Below, piece after piece: positions 1 through 8,214 of a stretch of 64,000 nt of DNA. The translations under genes were made by a program, and so were the position numbers. Every line of letters starts with the position of its first letter. Position 1 is the first letter of the stretch. Origin of the DNA: an uncultured Clostridia bacterium (GTDB lineage: Bacteria > Bacillota > Clostridia > Lachnospirales > Anaerotignaceae); the NCBI GenBank assembly GCA_945868505.1, contig CAMBLO010000002.1, positions 62,001 through 126,000 on the forward strand, given 5' to 3'. The notes below the pieces were generated by a model, which saw only the letters and a program-made list of their open reading frames with translations, was not told the origin of the DNA and made no database searches.

Positions 1-702
1 AGGTGCATCGGAAGCATCTGCAATAGCATAAATACCTACATACTCCTCTCCGCCCCATCGACCTACAAGATCATTACGACGCACGCTTCGTTTGATGCCC
101 GCCGCGATATTTTTCAACACCAAATCACCAACATCATATCCATATTCATTGTTAAAACGACTGAAGTTATCGATATCCGCAAACAATACAGCAATCGGAC
201 GGCCAAAACGGTGAAATTCCTCTAATTTATAGTGCAAAAAGCTTTCCAGATAACGGCGGTTCGGAAGATGTGTCAGCCCGTCATGCATGGCGATATTTGA
301 CAAACGCTCCACCAAATCATCCTCATACACAGTGGGCGAATCCTGCGTAAACACCTCCACAGCCCCAACGATCTCACCATTTCTTTTGATCGGAAAGATA
401 TTTACATAGACAGGGATGCGAAACCCCTCCTTATGGCGAACGAAAACCCTTTCTTGCCGCTGCTGCCCATCGATAAGGGTGGAAAACAGCGGGCACCCCA
501 TGGTACACAGCGGATGGCCTTTCTCATCAATATGATTGAGGGAGGAAAACTGACATTCCTTGCCTACGATCTCATCCGGCGCATATCCCGTAATTTCCTG
601 TGCCGCCTTATTCCAAAAAAGAATTTTTCTCTTATTATCTACAAAATATATCCCATCTCTCAGATTATTCAAAATAGTCAGATACAGTTCTTCACTTTCC
701 AT
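1..702 (-). CDS. PAS-GGDEF diguanylate cyclase (3' end outside window)
   Basis: Partial gene reading off the left edge; the visible 234 codons hold an N-terminal PAS domain (about residues 1-110) followed by a GGDEF domain. The active-site loop reads GGEEY at residues 217-221, against the usual GGDEF/GGEEF, so the last position is a Tyr variant; the two glycines and acidic residues needed for GTP handling are kept, so c-di-GMP synthesis is likely but not certain. The ATG at 702 follows a GGGAGAG ribosome binding site. It is the last gene of an apparent operon with a response regulator, a CheX-like protein and FapA, which suggests that PAS input and phosphorelay feed one c-di-GMP output. Confidence 0.88.
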   Translation of the reverse strand, partial: MESEELYLTILNNLRDGIYFVDNKRKILFWNKAAQEITGYAPDEIVGKECQFSSLNHIDEKGHPLCTMGCPLFSTLIDGQQRQERVFVRHKEGFRIPVYVNIFPIKRNGEIVGAVEVFTQDSPTVYEDDLVERLSNIAMHDGLTHLPNRRYLESFLHYKLEEFHRFGRPIAVLFADIDNFSRFNNEYGYDVGDLVLKNIAAGIKRSVRRNDLVGRWGGEEYVGIYAIADASDAP

Positions 703-760
703 GCTCTACTCTCCCATGTAAAAATTTCTGTGTCAATATCAATGCACATTCTATACGAAA

Positions 761-1129
761 TCAGCCTTTAATGACTTCTCTCAATCTGCAAAGCACCTTT
801 TCCTTTTCGAAAGGCTTATAGATAAATCCCTTTGCACCGATTTTTTCCGCCTCCTCAATGGTATCGTCATAAGCAAGAGAAGAAAACATAATAATACGAG
901 CATCGGGGAATTCACTTAAAATTTGTCTGGAGGCTTCCAGCCCATCCATCCCCGGCATGATAATATCCATTGTTACCAAATCAGGACGAACCTCTTTATA
1001 TACCTCGATGGCTTCCTCGCCGCTGCGGCAATAATGAACAATTTCAAATTCCGTATCCTGCAACAACTTCACCATATTCATATATACAATTTTTGAATCG
1101 TCTACAACCATCAGTCTAGCCAAAATCAT
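761..1129 (-). CDS. Single-domain response regulator (CheY-like receiver)
   Basis: A stand-alone receiver domain of 122 aa with no output domain. Visible landmarks are the acidic pair D10/D11, the phospho-acceptor D55 within TMDIIMPG, the switch Ser at 83/84 in FSS and the conserved K105 before P106. By family knowledge such proteins act through protein contacts, as CheY does on the flagellar motor or in phosphorelays. It sits directly downstream of a CheX-like phosphatase gene, so that product is the obvious candidate to dephosphorylate it. No partner histidine kinase is in the window. Confidence 0.92.
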   Translation of the reverse strand: MILARLMVVDDSKIVYMNMVKLLQDTEFEIVHYCRSGEEAIEVYKEVRPDLVTMDIIMPGMDGLEASRQILSEFPDARIIMFSSLAYDDTIEEAEKIGAKGFIYKPFEKEKVLCRLREVIKG

Positions 1130-1159
1130 CCACTCCTTTATTATATAATCAATCCTTTT

Positions 1160-1639
1160 TTATTCATTGGACAACACCAATTTATCGTGCAAAAATATGG
1201 CGGGCTCATATTGCTCGCTCGTATAGCAGAAGGTCATCAAAGAATCTGCTCTTTCACTTTCGGGAAGAAAATATCCCTCTGCAAAGCAAGGACAATGGAA
1301 CCTTGCTCTGGCCTGAATCGTTTGAAAAATCGCAGCCACGATATGTCCACATACCACATTAAAAAACTCCTTGGTACATTCCACAACATCCTCGTAGTTT
1401 TCTACCGTTTCTTCCAGCATATTTTCTGCGATCGCCCTCAGCAACGGCTGCTCTGAACAAAACACAAGACGGATCCGATAATCTCCCTCTAAAGTGGTAT
1501 ATACCGTAGAAAGGTTTTCTTTACAAAAAAGCTCCGCCCGCAAACATTGTGTATCAAACATTCCAAATTGCTGAAGAGATTCCTGCATCACCTTCTGAAT
1601 CGCTGCATATACTTCCTCTCTTCCTTTCGCGCACTCCAT
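1160..1639 (-). CDS. CheX-like chemotaxis phosphatase-family protein
   Basis: 159 aa. CheC/CheX/FliY-type phosphatases use an ExxN pair to hydrolyse phospho-CheY; here E91 and N94 (KEFFNVVCG) fit that motif and are followed by the helix expected in CheX. There is no second ExxN copy, which fits CheX more than CheC. The rest is weakly conserved and family membership is inferred from the motif, length and the adjacent receiver gene. Likely substrate: the phosphorylated receiver encoded at 761-1129. Confidence 0.75.
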   Translation of the reverse strand: MECAKGREEVYAAIQKVMQESLQQFGMFDTQCLRAELFCKENLSTVYTTLEGDYRIRLVFCSEQPLLRAIAENMLEETVENYEDVVECTKEFFNVVCGHIVAAIFQTIQARARFHCPCFAEGYFLPESERADSLMTFCYTSEQYEPAIFLHDKLVLSNE

Positions 1640-1708
1640 ATCTATCGTCTCCTTCTCTTTCCTTCAGCGGCACCACAAGATTGCAGCAATGCCGCTATAA
1701 CATAAAGA

Positions 1709-3538
1709 TTAGTAGATCAACAATTCATCCTCTTTCATATGAATATCGCAACGGTACGTCCGCTGTTCTATGGTGCACCATTTATTTCCCAACCGCACCT
1801 TTGTCGTTGGATAAATCGTATCACACAAAATCTTACATTTGGATATATCGATCTCTTTCTGTTCCAATTTTTCCAACTGCTTGAGCATCTGCTCTTTCTT
1901 CATTCCCAATACCGACTTCTGCAAACGAAGTTTTGCCAAGACCTGCGCCCGCGCTCTTTCTTTATTCTCATCTTCCAGAATCTCATATGTATCCAGATAT
2001 CGAATATTGCGGTCTGCTGCTACCTCTTCTTCCTCCACATCCTGCAGGTTGTTCTGCAGTTCTTCCTTCTGCTGCTTAAGCATCGGGAATTCTCCAATAA
2101 CCAATTCTGTCACACGCTCCGAACGACAGCCGATCACCGTGGCACTGATCAAATTCGTCGCCGCCAGCCTGCCGCCAATAATAGTGCCCCTGCCCCGACG
2201 TACAATGATCGCATTGTCGCTATATACAGAAGACGTAATGATACTGCTGGTCTCCACCTTATCCCCAGCATAAACAATGCAGTTTTCCAGATACTGGGCA
2301 GAAACAGACTTCTGAGAACGAATCACTGCTCTGGCATCGCCAAGCACACCCTTGTGAATGGAAATATCCCCTCCGGCTTCCAAAACAGCCCCTTCTACCA
2401 TACCATCGATTATGATACTTCCCTTCGCTTTGACAACAAAACCATTTTTTACATCCCCAGCAATATATACATCCCCGGGGAAATCAATATTTCCTATGGC
2501 ATAATCCACATCGCCGTTTACCCGGAACAGCGGCTGTACGCAGAAGCATTGGTTGCGATATAATAAGTTCCCCTCTCTGGAAGCCAGAAGCTGGTTTCGT
2601 TCGTCGTTCAAATTCGTATTGACGCCGCCCAGAAGCTTTGCAGGCTTACCATCAGTCGCAGGAATCACCGTCCCTGTCACCTTTATACCGTCCGTGCCTT
2701 TTGTAGGCGGGAAGGCTTCACAAATGACATCGCCGGCTTGCACTATCTGCATATTGGCTCTGGAGCGATAGTTCATATTCCCATGGTCGTCCATCTCAAA
2801 GGTATTTTCCATCTCCCGGGGATATTTTTCTTCAATCCATCCATCTTTTCCATGAACCTCCGGCAAACCTCTTGCGATCAAAGTCAATGTAAAATAAACC
2901 GGTTCTTCCGCCAACTGCTTCAATTTATCCATATCTACGCCATAACAAATGGACTCCGCTTCCAATGCTTCCATGAGATCCTCATAGTCAAAGGGCTTTC
3001 CATCGCCGCAGGGAGGGAACAGCATGATCCATGCTCCCATTGCACCCTTCGAAATACAGATCACCGCATCCGCATCTATATTGGGTATCACAGAGGGAAT
3101 TTTTTCTTCTGCTTTTTCCCCTTCTCCCTCAGGTGTTTTTGCTTTTTCCTCATCGGGATGCACCAAACGATAGCGCTTTTTTGCCTCTATCAATAATTTT
3201 ACAGCCATTCTCTGCTTTTCCGCCTCTAAGCTGTTGGTATCCATGGGAACAGGTTCCTCATCAGGTTTTTCCAATATCAAATAAAGCCCCTGAGAAGCAT
3301 CTTCTTTTGTGGGCAGCCATTCCTGCCATAATGTGTATAACAAGCTCTGTTCGGAGATCCTCAAAACACCACGGCCTTCCGGAGCTTTCGGCTCCTCTTT
3401 TTCCACAGCAGCCGCCTTCGCAGATTTCTCCTGCATTTCTTCTTTTTCCGAAACATACCTTTTTTTAATACGCTGAAAGAAGCCATGTTTTTGTGTATTC
3501 TGTTCTTCTATATTTACATTTTGATCCCGATCTAACAT
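1709..3538 (-). CDS. FapA family (DUF342) protein
   Basis: 609 aa. A charged N-terminal segment (1-60) is followed by the DUF342/FapA region. Around 340-480 lies a Gly-rich series of short strands (GDVYIAGDV, GSIIIDGMVEG, GGDISIHKGVLG) typical of a right-handed beta helix, and residues 485-560 form a Gln/Glu/Lys-rich coiled coil. FapA proteins are tied to polar flagellar assembly in Vibrio and otherwise have unclear roles in Firmicutes. ATG at 3538 follows AGGGGGAAG. First gene of the FapA-CheX-receiver-GGDEF operon. No flagellar structural gene is visible nearby, so a non-flagellar signalling role is possible. Confidence 0.85.
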   Translation of the reverse strand: MLDRDQNVNIEEQNTQKHGFFQRIKKRYVSEKEEMQEKSAKAAAVEKEEPKAPEGRGVLRISEQSLLYTLWQEWLPTKEDASQGLYLILEKPDEEPVPMDTNSLEAEKQRMAVKLLIEAKKRYRLVHPDEEKAKTPEGEGEKAEEKIPSVIPNIDADAVICISKGAMGAWIMLFPPCGDGKPFDYEDLMEALEAESICYGVDMDKLKQLAEEPVYFTLTLIARGLPEVHGKDGWIEEKYPREMENTFEMDDHGNMNYRSRANMQIVQAGDVICEAFPPTKGTDGIKVTGTVIPATDGKPAKLLGGVNTNLNDERNQLLASREGNLLYRNQCFCVQPLFRVNGDVDYAIGNIDFPGDVYIAGDVKNGFVVKAKGSIIIDGMVEGAVLEAGGDISIHKGVLGDARAVIRSQKSVSAQYLENCIVYAGDKVETSSIITSSVYSDNAIIVRRGRGTIIGGRLAATNLISATVIGCRSERVTELVIGEFPMLKQQKEELQNNLQDVEEEEVAADRNIRYLDTYEILEDENKERARAQVLAKLRLQKSVLGMKKEQMLKQLEKLEQKEIDISKCKILCDTIYPTTKVRLGNKWCTIEQRTYRCDIHMKEDELLIY

Positions 3539-3575
3539 AAACTTCCCCCTATCACCAAAAAATGCTTTTTATTAG

Positions 3576-3604
3576 ATTTTAGCACAGTTACATCGGTAAA
3601 TCAA
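3576..3604 (-). promoter_or_regulatory. Promoter of the FapA-CheX-REC-GGDEF operon
   Basis: Minus strand: TTGATT (-35, 3599-3604), 17-bp spacer, TAAAAT (-10, 3576-3581) preceded by TGC, an extended -10. It lies about 40 bp upstream of the FapA start. The rest of the gene-free stretch 3539-3901 is AT-rich and shows only this promoter and the tmRNA terminator. Confidence 0.8.
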
Positions 3605-3856
3605 ACTACGTTTTACCAAAATGAAAAATGAACATATCTCTTTTTTTCTTATCACATTTTTTATAGCACTTTTTTGCCCTTTGGGGTTTTACTGTTTTTG
3701 TGTAAAATCAGCAAAAAATGCAAATAGTATATTCAATTCATTTGCCTTTGCCATTTCAACAATGCCATATACAGAGTCAGATGCACATCACGCGATCTTT
3801 ACAATAGCCGTTAACAAACTTCAAAAATTTTCTACGAAAAACTTCCTTGATTACTC

Positions 3857-3896
3857 CAAAAAAATAAGCCTTGAAAACCCAGTGTTTTCAAGGCTT
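3857..3896 (-). terminator. Rho-independent terminator of ssrA
   Basis: 13-bp perfect stem (3866-3878 with 3884-3896, AAGCCTTGAAAAC arms) followed on the minus strand by a T-run (complement of 3858-3864). It lies directly after the tmRNA 3' end. Confidence 0.9.
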
Positions 3897-3901
3897 CTGA
3901 A

Positions 3902-4256
3902 TGGAGATGAGGGGAATTGAACCCCTGTCCGAAAACCCATCCATAAGAACTTCTCCCATCACAGTCAGTCTTTTGACATTCCCTCGTTACAACGCCGAAT
4001 GACAGGCTTTGTCCCTCAGTAGCTTCATGAATCTTTTCCTGCCGCAAAGCTTAGGCAGAAAAGTGCCTCGCAAAGTCGATGCCGGATTCTCTGGCAGCGA
4101 GAAACCAGAGGCCGACAGGCGCCGTTAATTAGGCAGCCAGTGCAAAATTATTTTTGTCGTTTCTTTTTAAAAAGGTTCCAGCTTGATGACGCGGTTCACT
4201 GGTCCGCGGATGGCTATTCCTACTTTCAAGACTCCCGTCGAAACCATTGCATCCCC
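3902..4256 (-). ncRNA. ssrA: tmRNA (transfer-messenger RNA)
   Basis: The 5' end GGGGAUG pairs with the 3' CAUCUCC to form the tRNA-like acceptor stem, with discriminator A at 3902. The T-arm sequence GGTTCAATTCC is visible near the 3' end and the tRNA-like 5' half reads GCAATGGTTTCGACGGG. CCA is not encoded. The tag reading frame ends NDKNNFALAA followed by TAA and a second in-frame-independent TAA; the codon before it is AGA, so the tag is either NDKNNFALAA or starts with Arg. Works with SmpB to rescue stalled ribosomes and mark nascent chains for proteolysis. Lies just downstream of smpB in the same direction. Confidence 0.95.
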
Positions 4257-4337
4257 CTAAAAAGATGGCTTATTTTGTCCGTCAGGACAAAAGCCTTTCT
4301 CTGTCTCCATGGAGATATGGTGTGAAACGACAACACT

Positions 4338-4811
4338 TTACAAAGTAAGATTTCTGATTTTAAAGTCTTTTTCCGCCTGACGGCGCATATCATTTTTCGC
4401 AATAGTGTCCCTCTTATCATAGAGTTTTTTCCCTTTTGCCAGCGCAACATCTACTTTCACATAGCTGCGGTCGAAATAGACCTTCAGAGGAACCACCGTA
4501 TAGCCCGCAGCACGAACCTCATGGTCCCATTTGCGGATCTGCACCTTATGCAGCAGCAGTCTTCTGGGGCGCAGAGGGTCTTTATTGAAAATATTGCCCT
4601 GTTCGTAGGGGCTGATGTGCATATTATAAATGAAGGCCTCCCCATCCTTAATCTGGATGTAGCTTTCCTTCAGGCTGCACTTGCCCGCCCGCAGGCTTTT
4701 CACCTCTGTCCCTGCCAAAGAAATCCCTGCCTGTATGGTTTCTTCGATGAAATAATCATGATATGCTTTTTTATTTTGTGCAATCAGCTTTGTTCCCTTC
4801 GCCTTTGCCAT
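4338..4811 (-). CDS. smpB: SsrA-binding protein SmpB
   Basis: 157 aa, the normal length for the family. N-terminal NKKAYHDYFIEE and the GTEVKSLR region form the beta-barrel that binds the tRNA-like part of tmRNA; the C-terminal basic tail (KRDTIAKNDMRRQAEKDF) is the part that enters the mRNA channel. Located 80 bp upstream of ssrA. It has its own strong promoter (4858-4886) and is separated from rnr by a bidirectional terminator and a divergent small gene, so it is likely transcribed with ssrA rather than with rnr. Confidence 0.97.
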   Translation of the reverse strand: MAKAKGTKLIAQNKKAYHDYFIEETIQAGISLAGTEVKSLRAGKCSLKESYIQIKDGEAFIYNMHISPYEQGNIFNKDPLRPRRLLLHKVQIRKWDHEVRAAGYTVVPLKVYFDRSYVKVDVALAKGKKLYDKRDTIAKNDMRRQAEKDFKIRNLTL

Positions 4812-4857
4812 ACAGAATCACCTGCTTCTTTGTCTTTCCACTTTTACTGCAGGAATA

Positions 4858-4886
4858 ACTATACCATAGAATATGAAAAAAATCAA
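4858..4886 (-). promoter_or_regulatory. smpB promoter
   Basis: Minus strand: TTGATT (4881-4886), 17-bp spacer, TATAGT (4858-4863) preceded by TGG (extended -10). About 45 bp upstream of the smpB ATG. Confidence 0.8.
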
Positions 4887-5031
4887 ATAACGATTCCATT
4901 ACAAATATTTCAATTTATTTACAAAGAACGCCCATTTTTTCAAGCTTCTTTTCTTTTTTCCCTCCGCAAAATGCCAATTTTTACAGTTCCCTTAAATTTA
5001 CATGGATTTTGCCCACAGCGCCGTCTTTTTC

Positions 5032-5040
5032 TGTTATAAT
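5032..5040 (+). promoter_or_regulatory. Extended -10 promoter of the 94-aa gene
   Basis: Plus strand TGT followed by a perfect TATAAT (5035-5040), 50 bp before the start codon of the small gene. No good -35 at 17 bp; a TTGCCC lies 20 bp upstream, so the TGn element may compensate. Confidence 0.6.
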
Positions 5041-5089
5041 AGTTTTAAAAAATATCATCTGAAAAGTTTTTTCAAAAAAGGAGATTCCA

Positions 5090-5374
5090 ATGAAAACAAG
5101 CACCATCAAACGACTTTTTCTCGTCTTTTTATTTTTCTTTCTTCTATGGTTTGCCATGGCAGCCACAGACCTGCTGCGCCTGAAAAGCTTTGAAAAGCCC
5201 ATCTTTGCCCGCCCCACCCAGCTTTACCAGGACGGCGGCTCCGGCATCTATGAAGGCCTTGGCTGGCGCATCGAACTGGAAGGCAATTTCATGCCGGAGG
5301 ATGAACTGCCCGGTATCACCCAATTTGAATACTATCTCTTTGATGACCTGATTCTTGCAGCCGTCCGAGATTAA
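5090..5374 (+). CDS. Small membrane-anchored protein of unknown function
   Basis: 94 aa, the only plus-strand gene in the first 25 kb. Residues 8-25 form a very hydrophobic segment (LFLVFLFFFLLWFAMA) after a basic N-terminus, giving a signal anchor or uncleaved signal peptide; the remaining 65 residues are acidic with several aromatics. The start is supported by AAGGAG at 6 bp spacing and the gene has its own extended -10 promoter and a terminator. I do not recognise the family. It lies between smpB and rnr. Confidence 0.75.
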   Translation: MKTSTIKRLFLVFLFFFLLWFAMAATDLLRLKSFEKPIFARPTQLYQDGGSGIYEGLGWRIELEGNFMPEDELPGITQFEYYLFDDLILAAVRD

Positions 5375-5389
5375 ACGAGATTAAAAAAA

Positions 5390-5417
5390 GGCACTCTCAT
5401 GATTCTTGAGAGTGTCT
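5390..5417. terminator. Bidirectional terminator (94-aa gene and rnr)
   Basis: 10-bp stem GGCACTCTCA/TGAGAGTGTC (one G-U) with a 7-nt loop. T-run TCTTTTCCTTT follows on plus; on the minus strand the stem is followed by TTTTTTT. It serves the converging small gene and rnr. Confidence 0.85.
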
Positions 5418-5423
5418 TTTCCT

Positions 5424-7583
5424 TTAGTTCTCAAATGTTTCAAAATCCTCTTCAAAGGCAAAATCGATGGTACCCATCATACGGTCAACCTTCGCAACGG
5501 AAACCGTCACCCGATCTCCCAGACGATAGCTTTTCTTTGTCCGTTTGCCGCATACCAGCATATTTCTTTCATCAAATTCGTAGTAATCATCATCCATTTG
5601 TGCCAGAGAAACCATCCCCTCGATGGTATTAGGCAGTTCCACATAGATGCCCCAGTTGGTCACACCGGAAATAATACCTTCGTAAATTTCGCCGACCTTA
5701 TCTTCCATATATTCCACTTTTTTCAGCGCATCCGTATCCCGTTCCGCGTCCTCTGCAATGCGTTCCTGTTTGGAGCAATGCTTCGCCCAATCGGGCATTT
5801 TTCTGCGGTATTCCAGAGAAGATTTTTCATCCAGTTCACCATGTAGCATTTTTTTAATCATACGATGAATCTCCAAGTCGGGATATCTGCGGATGGGAGA
5901 GGTAAAGTGGCAATAATATTTTGCCGCCAGACCAAAGTGTCCGCCGTTTTCCGCCGTATATCTGGCCTGCATCATGCTCCGCAGCACCATTCTGGTGATG
6001 ATGCGTTCTTCATCGGTGCCTTCCGCTGTCCGCAGCACCTTCTGGATTTCTCTGGGGTGAATTTCCCCATCTTTTTTCCGCAGGTAATAGCCAAAGCCCC
6101 GCAGGAACTGTTCCATTTTTTCCAGTTTTTCCTCATCAGGCTCCTGATGGCTGCGGTACATGAAGGGTATTTCCTGCCAGAAGGAATTTTCTGCGATGGT
6201 CTCATTGCACACCAGCATAAATTCCTCGATCATATTTGTGGCGATGCTTCTTTCATAGGGTTTGATATCGATGGGCTTGCCGTTTTCATCCAGAATGATT
6301 TTGGATTCGGGCAAATCGAAATTCACAGAGCCTCTTTTCCTTCTCTTCGCTCCCAAAATTTGACGCAGTTCTTCCATATCCTCTAGCATAGGCAGAATCT
6401 CCGCATACTGTTCCAGTAATTCAGGGGTTTTATCCTCCAGAATCTCCCGCACCGCTGTATAGGTCATGCGGTAATCGGAATTGATGAGGGTTTCCGCAAT
6501 GCGGTGGCTCACCACTTCCCCTTTCTGGTTCAACTCCATGATGCAACTGAGGGCCAGTCTGTCCACATGGGGATTTAACGAACAAATACCGTTGCTCAGC
6601 TTATGGGGCAGCATGGGAATGACCCTGTCCACCAGATAAACGCTTGTCCCTCTGGCGTATGCCTCCTTGTCCAGTTCCGTATATTCCCTTACATAATGGG
6701 AAACATCGGCGATATGCACACCCAGTTCAAAATTGCCGTTCTCTAATTTCTGAAGAGAAATGGCATCGTCCAAGTCCTTGGCATCCTCGCCGTCAATGGT
6801 GATAGTCAGCAAATCCCGCAGGTCTTCTCTGCCGATCTTATCCCCTTCCGCCACTTCCGTGCCGATTTTTTCGATTTCCTCATAGACCGCATCGGGAAAT
6901 TCCACCGCCAGGTCATATCTGCGAATGACAGACAGGATATCCACACCGGGGTCGTTCACATGCCCCAGTATTTCAACCACTTTCCCCTCGGGATTGCGTC
7001 TGTCCTCGCCGTAATCGATAATCTCCACAACCACCTTATGTCCGCTCACCGCACCTTTCGTATGGTCTCTGGAAACAAAAATGTCCTTAGGAATCTTTTT
7101 ATCATCAGCTACCACAAAGCCATAGCCCTTGCTGCCCGCTTCAAAGGTACCAACGATGCGCTGCTGCCCCCGTTCCAAAATCCGCACAATGACACCATCA
7201 GCCTTCTTGCCCTTTTCCGCCTTGTGCAGCACCTTGTAAAGGACTTTATCCTTCTGCATGGCGCCCATGGTCTCGCTGGCAGGGATAAAGATATCATCGC
7301 CGCCTTCCTCGGGGGTGACAAAACCAAAGCCCCTTGCATGGTCCATAAAAGTCCCCATCGCCATCTGCAGATTTCTGGGAGAAGCCAGCTTGCCTTTTTT
7401 CGTTTCAAAAACCTTGCCTTCCTCGATCAATTCATTGATGAGCCCTTCAAATTTTTCTCTATCCTCCGCAGGCACAGAAAGCATGGCACGCATATCCCTG
7501 CGCTTCATGGGCACATAGTCTTCACTTTCGATATATGCTAAGATTCTCTCTTTTCTTTCCTTCAGAATGTCCATCTCTTCCAT
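5424..7583 (-). CDS. rnr: Ribonuclease R
   Basis: 719 aa 3'-5' exoribonuclease of the RNB family. Order: N-terminal winged-helix (1-70), cold-shock OB folds (75-220), RNB catalytic domain (about 245-580) with the metal-binding GEDAKDLDDAISL segment, and a C-terminal S1 domain (about 630-712). RNase R degrades structured RNA and non-stop messages during trans-translation, which fits its place next to smpB and ssrA. ATG at 7583 follows AAAGGAG. Directly upstream is a palindrome-rich gap and then secG. Confidence 0.97.
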   Translation of the reverse strand: MEEMDILKERKERILAYIESEDYVPMKRRDMRAMLSVPAEDREKFEGLINELIEEGKVFETKKGKLASPRNLQMAMGTFMDHARGFGFVTPEEGGDDIFIPASETMGAMQKDKVLYKVLHKAEKGKKADGVIVRILERGQQRIVGTFEAGSKGYGFVVADDKKIPKDIFVSRDHTKGAVSGHKVVVEIIDYGEDRRNPEGKVVEILGHVNDPGVDILSVIRRYDLAVEFPDAVYEEIEKIGTEVAEGDKIGREDLRDLLTITIDGEDAKDLDDAISLQKLENGNFELGVHIADVSHYVREYTELDKEAYARGTSVYLVDRVIPMLPHKLSNGICSLNPHVDRLALSCIMELNQKGEVVSHRIAETLINSDYRMTYTAVREILEDKTPELLEQYAEILPMLEDMEELRQILGAKRRKRGSVNFDLPESKIILDENGKPIDIKPYERSIATNMIEEFMLVCNETIAENSFWQEIPFMYRSHQEPDEEKLEKMEQFLRGFGYYLRKKDGEIHPREIQKVLRTAEGTDEERIITRMVLRSMMQARYTAENGGHFGLAAKYYCHFTSPIRRYPDLEIHRMIKKMLHGELDEKSSLEYRRKMPDWAKHCSKQERIAEDAERDTDALKKVEYMEDKVGEIYEGIISGVTNWGIYVELPNTIEGMVSLAQMDDDYYEFDERNMLVCGKRTKKSYRLGDRVTVSVAKVDRMMGTIDFAFEEDFETFEN

Positions 7584-7630
7584 AGAATTCTCCTTTTTTC
7601 CTAGTGTTTCCTATTTCCCCTAAAACCATT

Positions 7631-7760
7631 CGTAAGACTTCGTCTTACGCTCTATGCCCTAACGGAGTCACAGTCCTCCGGACTATGTACCATTTTCTCC
7701 GCAAATTGCCTTTTATTCCATAGATACATTCCTCCTTTGCAAGCAAAAGAAATGTATCTA
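7631..7760. repeat. Cluster of three palindromes between secG and rnr
   Basis: Perfect 8-bp stem CGTAAGAC/GTCTTACG (7631-7649), 5-bp stem AGTCC/GGACT (7672-7684) and a 10-bp stem TAGATACATT/AATGTATCTA (7721-7760) with an inner TTTGC/GCAAA stem. On the minus strand the loop of the last carries AAAGGAGG followed by ATG and a 25-codon frame, but the spacing is too short to call a gene. It looks like an intergenic palindromic element. Confidence 0.6.
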
Positions 7761-7803
7761 TAAAGTAAAAATAAAAGTAAAAATAGTTTTCTTCGCTATA
7801 TAG

Positions 7804-7837
7804 TAAAAAAGAGATACCAGTTTTAGGCATCTCTTTC
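7804..7837 (-). terminator. secG terminator
   Basis: Stem AAGAGAT/ATCTCTT with a loop of about 13 nt (7809-7836), followed on the minus strand by TTTTT. It begins 13 bp after the secG stop. Confidence 0.8.
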
Positions 7838-7849
7838 CTTTATTTTTTC

Positions 7850-8089
7850 TCAACCCACTAAATTGATGATGAACGCAATGATCATGAACAGTGCGCCGCC
7901 GATTTTTGTGTATTTTTCCAGTGCGCCTTCCACAGAATTGCCTTTGTTTTTACTCCAGTAAGAATCGCTGCTGCTGCCGCTTACTGCGCCCAAGCCAGCG
8001 GAACGTTTGGACTGCATCAGGATGATAGCTGCCAGCACAACTGCCAGAATCATCAAAACAACTGTTAATACCATACCGATTGTAGACAT
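7850..8089 (-). CDS. secG: Preprotein translocase subunit SecG
   Basis: 79 aa with two membrane segments (about 5-24 and 60-77) separated by a Gly/Ser-rich cytoplasmic loop (GLGAVSGSSSDSYWSKNKG), the standard SecG layout. It is the accessory subunit of SecYEG. Own promoter at 8168-8196 with a 70-nt leader containing a hairpin, and own terminator. secG-rnr-smpB-ssrA is a widespread Firmicutes order. Confidence 0.96.
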   Translation of the reverse strand: MSTIGMVLTVVLMILAVVLAAIILMQSKRSAGLGAVSGSSSDSYWSKNKGNSVEGALEKYTKIGGALFMIIAFIINLVG

Positions 8090-8167
8090 ACAAAAACCTC
8101 CTGTATTTTCACTCTTCCGAGTGTAACATCTTCAGTTTATGGGGACACTTCACCCCATGATTTGTAT

Positions 8168-8196
8168 ATTGTAGCACATTTTCTCCCCTTTCGCAA
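8168..8196 (-). promoter_or_regulatory. secG promoter
   Basis: Minus strand: TTGCGA (8191-8196), 17-bp spacer, TACAAT (8168-8173) preceded by TGC. The leader contains an ATGGGG/CCCCAT hairpin. Confidence 0.8.
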
Positions 8197-8214
8197 CAGT
8201 TTTTTGCCCAAAAC

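Noticed and set aside
3621..3920. 99-codon plus-strand frame with a hydrophobic start
   Set aside because: It runs into the tmRNA terminator and 3' end, has no ribosome binding site and lies in AT-rich DNA.
4258..4337. Separate ssrA promoter downstream of smpB
   Set aside because: No paired -35/-10 boxes of reasonable quality were found; co-transcription with smpB is simpler.
7645..7830. 61-codon minus-strand frame between secG and rnr
   Set aside because: It covers the palindromes and the secG terminator and has no ribosome binding site.
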